Shown here in pieces: positions 55,592-64,000 of a stretch of 64,000 bases of DNA; position 1 is the first letter of the stretch, and every line of letters starts with the position of its first letter. The notes beneath the pieces were generated by a model. The model saw only the letters and a program-made list of their open reading frames with translations. It was not told where the DNA came from and did not search any database. Position numbers and translations under genes: made by a program. Where the stretch lies: assembly GCA_030280995.1 (NCBI GenBank), contig JASXTE010000005.1, positions 35,618,501 to 35,682,500 of the forward strand. The letters are read 5' to 3'. The DNA is from Hemileia vastatrix. Lineage: Eukaryota; Basidiomycota; Pucciniomycetes; Pucciniales; Zaghouaniaceae.

Positions 55592-57746
55592 TTATTTAAT
55601 AATTATTTTTTAATACATTAAATTTAAAATTTAAACACCATAAAATATATGAATTTTTTTTATATGAATATTATAAATTTAATCTACCTCTTTCTCATAA
55701 TTATATTTATAATTTTGTTTTTTTAATTTTTGACATTTAAGTTTATTTTTTGGAAATACAAAATTAAATTTTCAACTAAATTTTTTAGTAAGGTAAAATA
55801 AATTATAAATTTGACATTTTGTAATTGAATAATGAAAAAAATTTTAAATTTATTTAAAAAATATTTTTGTTAGAAGAATACAAATATTTTAAGGGTAGAA
55901 ATATGGTGCAAATTGTAAGTAAAAAAAATTATATTTTTTTTTGTGAGGGGTTATTTCTATTTTTAAAAATATTTTTCAAAAACATTCATTAAATACTGAA
56001 TTAAATTACTTTGAAACTCAAATTTTTTGTAAAATAATTAAAAATGAAATAATAATATTGTTGTATTTGATATAAAATTTGAATTGGTAATATTAATGTC
56101 TCTTTAAGTAAATTTGAAAATCATTTAAAAAGACCATGTTGATAAGTACTTCATTTTTGATATACAATGGTTATATATATATCTTATATATATTTCTTGA
56201 GTGTTATTTTTATATACATTCAATAAAATTTGTAATATAAAATGCCATTTAATAATTAATTAATGTTCAACTTAGTTATAACAACTTCATATTTAATACC
56301 AGCCACTAGTATTTACTTTTTAATTTAAAACTCCAATATAATATGAGAGTATCCTTATTTTGTCTGTATGTAATGAACAACAATAACAGACCATAAATGA
56401 GTGGGTAATTAATTACAATAAATAGTTGAAGAATAACCTATAAGAAATGATAAGTTTATCAAAAAGAGTACATTAAAAAAATATACTTTTGAATTTTTTT
56501 TGATATAATTTGGGTAGTTAAATGAAAATTTAAATTTTCAGACATCAAAATGGATAAAATCTAAAAGTAGTGTTTATATAATAAGCCTCATATAAAAAAA
56601 GGATAAAAAATCTACTATGTAACTAAATTATTAAATATTAAGGTATTATTAAAATTATTGAAAAACTTATTTTACAGTTATAATGAAATCTAAATGTGAA
56701 AATAATGGTGGGATAATATTAAGACTATGTGGAAACACTTTAATTTATACATACTTTCAACTATGTTCAGATAAAAAAATTGTTAAAATTGTATAATAAC
56801 ATCTAGTTAATAGTGATGCAATTTTATTTAGATCAAGAATAAATTTTTCTGAGGAAAAACTAATTAAATTGAGATATGGCCATCTCCTTTCAAGAGATAG
56901 AATAATAATAAAAATTTAAAAAATTATAATAAGTATTCTTAATCACCATTTTTGAAAAGTCTCTAGTAAAATTCATTATAATATATCATTCATTGATTAC
57001 ATTATATGGAGTTTCATCTTGAAGTAGTGATGTGCAGCTTTGAACTTATGTTATGAAAAAAAAAAAAGTTAAAAAATATATAGTTATACTAATGAAAAAG
57101 CCAAAAATAAAAATACTATTATAAATTAAAAAAATAAAACTACATAAATTTTATTCTGCTCTAATGATGGAAGGGTACTATGTATGAATTTCCACATGTT
57201 AAATCCAAACCTGCTTTAAGGCTAGTTTACAGGTAGAGCTATTAAGTTTCCTTAAATTCTAAAAATAACTTATGCATTTTACTAATTATTTTTTTCTTGT
57301 TTTCTTTCCAAAGTTGTTAGAGTTGCTTAATTAATACTGTTATCTTGATTGTAAGATATATAATTTTTTTTGAATACATGATTTATTGTTTCAAAAATTA
57401 TATTATAAATTTAAATCATTTATTTCATTTTCTAAAGCTTCATTGTCAAAGACACAACTCCATTTTCTATTACTTAACAAATATATAAAATGTGATAGTA
57501 AAATTTAAGGAATTTTCTTTTTGAGAGGGTCAAACTATATTGTGAAGATTTTTATCTAGAAATTCTTGTACTCTAAAACCAAATAATTTTCTCCCTTAAG
57601 TAAGCCATTTCAAAAATATGAGAATATAAACAAGAATATTAACTTATCTTATTTTTATTTTCTTTACTGAAAGTTTTAGTTCAATCCCTTTTTTTATATG
57701 ACATTAGTATAAAAACATGGTTAAATGCTACTATATAATTAATTTC

Positions 57747-57791
<45 letters not shown>

Positions 57792-59501
57792 TTAGAAGGT
57801 CATCCTTTTTTATTTACTTGAATAAATGGCTCAATTATAATACCCAACACTTATTAATGTTTCCCAAACTCAATAACAAATTTCTCATATGAAATATTAG
57901 CTTCTAATATAAGAAGTTTATCTATAGATGATATTCAACATGTGATTTTACTTTTTAGATTCAGCTAAAATTAAACAAAAGGAGAAATCATGCATATGTG
58001 TATAAATGGTAACCATATGTTACTTAGAGGATTGCGAAATTCACTCATCAGAATGGTTTAAGTATTAAAATAAATTGAGGTCATTATTTTCTAGTATTTG
58101 AAACTAATTAGGAAATTATTCTAAAAATATATTTTAATGTGTATCATGTTTAAAAAGTTGGAAATATGATTTTTGAAAATTGTGAGTTTCTTATGAGATA
58201 CCAAGCTTTAGTTTACATTGTTTCAAGTAGAATAGAATTTTAGTATTAGAAATTGAAAGCAATGTACCATTATCAGATTTTAACTGTGTTCTACTTATAG
58301 AATGATTACATAAGATTAAACATTATTTAAATCAAAAAGGTTTAAAAGATATTTAGAATTTTACCAAATTTCACCATTTATTAATCTTTGATTTGAAAAC
58401 AAACTATGATGTACACTCACTAGAAATAAGCAATCCCAATTTTAACATAATTTATCAATCCAAAAATAATGAGTCAATTAACATGAAAATATATATTATT
58501 TCAAAACCAATTCTCTAGATTTAAAATATGATGCTTTAATGAAAAATTATTACAAAACTTTAATGCAATGAAGTCTCTTAAAAAATTCAAAAATAGAATA
58601 TCAAAACAAGTAATTTCTGCAAAAAAAAACTACTAACTATTGTAGATAAAGCATAAAAATAAGTCATATTTTTTAAAAAAATGATCTAACAATATTTATT
58701 TTTGTTAAAAAAATCAAAACATTGTTAAGTTTGCTTGTTATAATAATGTTAAAATCCACTAAACATTATCTAAAGGTGGTAAAATATGTTAAAAATAAGT
58801 TGAATTTTATGAGATAAAAATCAACAATTTTGTATCATTTCCTGTTGTGCTATGACTTTATTCCACCCTTTTTATCTGATTCTTCCAGTATTACTTTGCT
58901 ATGATCACTAGTTTTCAAGTTAAAATTTACAAATGTTCATTATACTTGATAATATGAAAAATAACTCAAACTTTTATAACTACAAAATAAGATTTTGTAA
59001 CTCCTTCTTTCAATCAATATTTGAAGAAATTTTTAGTTTATTTGAGTAATGATTTTAAGAATAACAAAAAATTTGAAATTCACAAGGAATTATTTCCAGA
59101 GACTATAATTATTTACTTGTGTAATGCATGAGCTACTTATCAATGATGTAAAACATCAGAAAAGTAAGTTATAGTTATAAATCTACAGATTATACTGTTT
59201 CTGGTATATATATCTTCAATAAATCTTTTAAACTTATCTTAGCCTACATACCACACAATAGAAAATCATTATATTAAAAAAGGAAAAAATTCTATGATAA
59301 TATCGTAAAGAATGATAACCATGGATTAATATTCCATAAAAATGGTTAATAATATTTTAAGAGAACCTAAATCAGTATTCTTTCATCAAAATATATCCTT
59401 TTTGTCTTTGTAATTTATTCCAAACAAATTTTTTGAAAGTTGAATCTATATATCTAATGCCAAAACCACTATTAAGTTCCCTCTTAGACTTTTTAAGAAA
59501 T

Positions 59502-59532
<31 letters not shown>

Positions 59533-61437
59533 TATTTATCAAAAATTGAAATAAAGAATAAAAACATAATTTTATTTACCTTTAATTATTTAAATATAGA
59601 GTATTTTCAGAATGCATTGTGGTTACTTGTGAAGGTTAGAAGATTTGAATTTGGATTTATTAGTTTTTAGAAGGGCAAATATTGTAAAATTCTTTCATAA
59701 ATATTTATTTCATAGTTTCAAATGTTGAAATCTACAAACTAATGGGATTTAAAATTATATTGAGATTTAAAATCTGTTTTCTACTCAAGTAAAATAAAAT
59801 AAAATGATGATATCAAAATTGAAATTAAGTTTAAACTTTTGATATGCTCTATCTTCAATTTTATTGATAGTGCATCAAAAATTTAATAATATTTTTTTCC
59901 TTCATCACTTTTTACATAAAAGATAGTTTTATCATTTTATGAATTAAAGATTGCTTATATAAATTTAACATCTATGTCAACTGTTTATGACTATTAATCT
60001 ATATAATAAATTTTTTAGAAGAAAAAATAACATCAGTATATACTGACTTTGAAATTATTCAATTTAAAATAGTTTACAGGTAGATAATGAAGGGTGATTT
60101 CATTTTTGAATATGAATTATAGAAGTCTTATTTTGTCAATTTTAATTCTTTTTGAGCTCAAATGTATCCACCGCAACTTATGTAAGAATAAAAATTATTT
60201 TTATTGAAATTTACATGAGAAAGTATGCCTATTATTCAAAATCAAACTTGCTCTAATGGTGTTTTTCAATCATTATTTCCATTCATAACAATAAAAAACA
60301 TTTCAATTTGCTGATGTTTTAGTTGTTGATATCCCCAAGTTTATATCTCAGGTGTACTATTCACAAAATTATTAAAAATATAATTTTCGAAATACATGAT
60401 AAACTTGAAAGTGAGGGGGCATTAAATTTTTAAAAATGAATTCTAAATTCAGGATGGATAGTATTTTTTCTATTTTCACAAATGAACAATTTTTTGTTTC
60501 AATTAATCCAGAAAGAAAATTTTGTTGTAAGCATATTATATTATATTTATTATGATTTTAAATACTATATTTTCAAGATTTGTGTTTAATATTTCCTGTG
60601 AAAGTTAATGTTAATTTGAATTTAAAGTAAGCTTGAAGAAATTTAATCAATAGGCATATTGGATATTTAAAATAATATTTTGCTCCAATCTTGAATCATC
60701 CTGGGCTAAAAAATATCCCAAATAAGGTTTTTGTGGGTCAATTTGGATTTAAGTAGGATTAAGTGAGGTTTAATAAAGGACAGATAAAAGGCTAAATTCA
60801 TTACTAGTGACTTTTTTCTCAAAATAGTTATAAAATATGTATCATTCTGGAATCAAGCTTCAATAAAGTTGAATTGAAACAGAGATAATTTCTAGCAGCA
60901 CAACACCATATTTACAAAGGTGTAAAATACCTCAAATATTACTCATAATATAGGAAGGCAAGGAATCTACAAAATTCACATTTCAAACGAGGATTTATAT
61001 TTTGAATTTGAAATTGAGAAATGGAATATTATTTTCCAATTTAAATATCTATTAGTCATTTTACCAAAAGTTTTCAGTAATCAGATTGAATTTTGATGGT
61101 ATTTTGTTGTAGATTAATCATTTTGATGAGACATTTACTCAAAATTACTGGTTTCGTTTCTAATATTCCATGTGAAATTCATTACGAATCTTTTTGAAAG
61201 TGAATAGTTGACATATTGGATATGCAAAAGCTTATGTTAGATCAAAGTGAGATCAAAGGGAGTTTAACTGATGATCAAATTACCATTTTACAAGATCAAA
61301 CGGTGATCAATGTAGGTTCATCTTCAGCTCAATTTGTGACAAATCTCTGACTAAATGTAAGGCCAAACAATTTCCTACATGGTGATGATGTGTGCATAAT
61401 TCAAGAATAGATTTGTGGCTCAACGGAGTTCAAGCAA
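55592..61437. other. Gene-free right arm of the CACTA element
   Basis: Nearly 6 kb of AT-rich DNA without any frame of interest on either strand. (TA)n microsatellites lie at about 57750-57784 and 59498-59530. No recognisable transposon ends, RNA genes or long repeats. Confidence 0.5.
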
Positions 61438-61477
61438 GGGGTATTGCTAGCAATACCCCCCCATTTTTTCTGTGGTG
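61438..61477 (-). repeat. CACTA right terminal inverted repeat
   Basis: Inverted copy of 30989-31028 (38 of 40 positions), ending CTGTGGTG and followed by the duplicated ATT. Contains the same internal palindrome. Confidence 0.88.
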
Positions 61478-64000
61478 ATTCAAGGGATAAGTGCAAAAGA
61501 TCCACACTATAGCCATAGTCAAATGCCTTTTGCATCCAATACCCCAGTTCCAGAACGGCCATCCATTAACTCAGCTTTTTCCTCACAAATTGCTTTATTT
61601 CCATTTGGAAGAAGGCCCCTGACCTGCTCATATCCTCAGCCTCAATCTTTGAAAAAATGTGATGTAATTTGTGGTTATTGTGGGGTAGCTCATTGGTCAG
61701 ATGAGAAACTTTCAGCATCACCCATAAGGCAACCAAGGCTTTCTACTTGCTGCAGTGAAAGAAAGGTTGTTATACCTATCACACTTGAACAACCAACAGA
61801 TTTAAAACACTATTTGAAGTATTTTAACCATGGTTGGCTAATACTTCTTCTCTTTTACCTATATATTTTCTAACATTCAAATTCAAATGATTTTTGCAGA
61901 TTCCAATCACTCCAGGAAAAATATTTGAAATTATAATAATGCCTTGGAAATGACTTCTCTTGGTTCAAAAATTTATCATTCAAACTGGGGACCAAAGGGT
62001 GTCTTTACTTTACAAATATCTGGTGAACTGCTTCACTATAATGGCTCTCTCCTACCACCAATAGATGGTTCTGTAAAATTTGCACAAATTTATGTTAATC
62101 AGCATGATCCTCTACAGAAGGCCATACAAAGAGTGAAAAATGTGCATGGAAATGTTCTTCTCATTATAGTTATGTCTTTCAAGAAATGTTAGACAGATGC
62201 AATCCATTTGTTACATTGTTTAAAACAGCTCAATAAAGAATTTCTCAGTCCAACTCCCCTATCAAATTCTGCCTCAAAAGCACCACTCCCCCAAATGTTG
62301 ACCTACAATGCTATAACAACCCTACTTGCAATGAAGTAGGTTCTATCATACATGGAAGTGGTGAGAAGTTTCAAAGCTTTAGGGATATCATTCTGGTGAA
62401 AAGAGATGGCCCCCTTCAAAGTATATCTGAATTAAATCCCAGCTATTCCCTATTGCAATTTCCACTTCTTTTCCCTTGCGGTGAGATTGCCTAGCAATTA
62501 GGGATTTCCTTCACAGAAAAGCAACAGTTGAATGGTGATCTGAGTGATGGTGAGGATCTAGGAATGTTTTTTTTAAATATTTGTTTTTATTTCAGTCCTT
62601 TTCAGTTCATTTATATAAATTTAATATTTCTTTGTAGTTCTCAATTTGCATGCACCTGTATATGAAGTTGTGCATGGTAGAGGAGGATAAAAAAATATCT
62701 TTCAAATGCAATATTTTGCATATAGAGAACACCACCATCTAAATGGGTTTCCTCTTCTGCACTTATCTGGCTCATTATTTTAGGAGTACTTGGTTGATTT
62801 TTATACTCAAATAGAATAAAACAAAATGCACTACCTCTCTAAAAATCAGGATAAACTCTGTGCAGACCTTTATTGTGGTGTGGAAGATGCTATCAATAAT
62901 GGTAACAATCTCAATCAAGTTGGAAAGTGAATTATTATGCCTTTGACTTTTTTAGGGGGACAACATAACATGGATCAGCTATATTATAATGCTATGGCAA
63001 TTGTACGGAAATTTGGAAATCCCAATCTCTTTATCACAATCACTTACAATACAAACTGGAAGGATATAAAAGATATGCTTCTTGAAGGTCAAACTGCTCA
63101 GGATAATCCAGAATTTCTTGTCAGGATTTTCAGACTGAAGCTTGATTCTTTTATGAAAGAATTTCTAAAAGTGAGCTGCGTAGGAGTTGGGAACCAAGGA
63201 ATAGGGGGCTTTTGGGTGCTGTTTTAGCACATGTGTATGTCATTGAGTTTCAGAAGAGAGGCCTATCACATGCACATATACAATTATGCTTGGATTCAGA
63301 GTAAAATCCAGAAAAAATGGACAATATTGACTCAATTGTTTCAGCAGAGTTACCTGACCCTGAGAAGGATCCTGTAATTTTTCAAACAATAACAACCTGT
63401 ATTCTACATAGACCCTGTGGCTCTTTCAACCCATGTGCTTCATGTATGAAAGATAGGAAATTTTCTAAAGGATACTCTATGGAATATAATGACACAACAC
63501 AGATTTATGAATATTGATATCCTTTATATTGTAGGAGAAATGATTTCCAAAAATTTCAAAAATTTGAAGGAAGCTTTCAATACACATATCAAAATGTAGT
63601 GCCTAATAATACTTATCTCTCTTGAAGATTTAATTGTCATATAAATGTGAAAGTGGCAACTAAAATATCTTCAGTCCATTATCTCTATAAATATGTGTAC
63701 AAGGGTCATGATCATTCATCAATGGTCCTGGTGACAGACTGAATAATAGATGAGGCCAAGGAATATCTGGATGGTAGGTATGTTTCAGAAGTTGAAGCAT
63801 GCTTGTGATTGATTGCTTTTCCACTTCATGGTCATGAACCATCAGTTACAAGATTACAGCTCCATTTTCAAGACCAACAGACAGTTATATTTAATCTTAG
63901 GGGGAGATGTCAAATTAAGGTACCATGTTGGGAAGCAGGAAAGCCACCCTAACAGAGTGGTTTACAGCATTCTCTAATGCTCCAACTGCTGAGGTGGCCC
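61478..64000 (+). pseudogene. Helitron Rep/helicase, N-terminal half, broken
   Basis: Continues the frame of 30915-30988 and runs off the right edge. Order of recognisable parts: a zinc-like CGYCGVAHW with STCC (61665-61760), TSLGSKIYHSNWGPKGVFTL and ISGELLHYNGSLLPP (61950-62070), a GSIIHGSGEKF-type segment (about 62340), then the Helitron-like N domain: QLYYNAMAIVRKFGNPNLF (62970-63040). The Rep region follows: FQKRGLSHAHIQL with the HUH histidines (63269-63277), PCGSFNPCASCMKD, and YLYKYVYKGHDHSS (about 63682) with the Rep tyrosine region. Many stops and shifts. Helitron Rep nicks and transfers single-stranded ends in rolling-circle transposition. The helicase part should lie beyond the window. 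Confidence 0.8.

Larger units (their letters stand above)
30989..61477. mobile_element. Giant CACTA-type (Tnp2) transposon with cargo genes
   Basis: 30,489 bp bounded by 40-bp terminal inverted repeats that start CACCACAG and match at 38 of 40 positions, with a 3-bp duplication ATT (30986-30988 and 61478-61480). Removal of the element rejoins the Helitron frame. Genes inside: SNF2 ATPase, unknown minus-strand gene, Tnp2 transposase, rust-type accessory protein, unknown plus-strand gene, TET/JBP-like dioxygenase. Noncoding structures: palindrome array (45.7-47.65 kb), hairpin array (54.86-55.59 kb) and a 5.8-kb gene-free right arm. Harb2 (3515 bp) is nested in the transposase. The alternative, that the cargo genes entered by separate insertions, is not supported by any other terminal repeats I can find. 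Confidence 0.85.

Noticed and set aside
59498..59530. Possible element end at a TA microsatellite
   Set aside because: Simple (TA)n tracts occur at several places in the right arm and no inverted repeats accompany them.

Overview
The window is AT-rich, intron-containing fungal DNA made almost entirely of nested transposable elements. The best guess is a rust fungus (Pucciniales). The evidence is the mix of Tnp2-type CACTA, PIF/Harbinger and Helitron elements, the TET/JBP-like dioxygenases, short introns with GTAAGT/GTATGT donors, and a Ty3 pol lineage and CACTA accessory protein whose wording resembles rust protein sets as I remember them. No ordinary host gene, rRNA, functional tRNA or CRISPR array is visible.

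Layout. (1) 1-13.9 kb: relics. A badly decayed Ty3/gypsy element lies on the minus strand (about 2.9-10.3 kb). Its integrase is split by a ~1.09-kb LTR-like repeat (3726-4814), a second copy of which sits at 448-1546. Two related cysteine-cluster ORFs flank that copy, a Ty1/copia integrase scrap lies at 12.2-12.7 kb, and a five-copy tandem repeat at 12.75-13.33 kb. (2) 13,888-30,568: PIF/Harbinger element 'Harb1', 16.7 kb as it stands and 7.85 kb without its insert. It holds a Myb/SANT-like gene (+), a decayed TET/JBP-like dioxygenase (-), a large inverted C-rich/G-rich minisatellite and a DDE transposase (-). The transposase is interrupted by a young Ty3 chromovirus (21,284-30,110) with two 813-bp LTRs and a TTTAT target duplication. 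(3) 30,989-61,477: a giant (30.5 kb) CACTA-type element inserted, with an ATT duplication, in frame into a Helitron Rep/helicase gene. The Helitron flanks remain at about 30.9 kb and 61.48-64 kb.

The CACTA element carries, in order: an SNF2 ATPase (+), an unknown gene (-), the Tnp2 transposase (+), an accessory protein (+), about 19 spaced palindromes, a further unknown gene (+), a TET/JBP-like dioxygenase (-), an array of about 13 perfect or near-perfect hairpins, and about 5.8 kb without genes. Its transposase is broken by a second Harbinger ('Harb2', 38,827-42,341) with an intact Myb/SANT-like gene and a transposase that has lost its catalytic core.

The most notable biology is that two unrelated DNA-transposon superfamilies here each carry a TET/JBP-like 2OG-Fe(II) dioxygenase. 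The CACTA element couples it with an SNF2 ATPase, the same pair of activities fused in trypanosome JBP2. I infer a transposon-borne DNA-modification/chromatin-remodelling module. Most genes contain a few stops, many best explained by C-to-T changes, so this particular copy is probably inactive.
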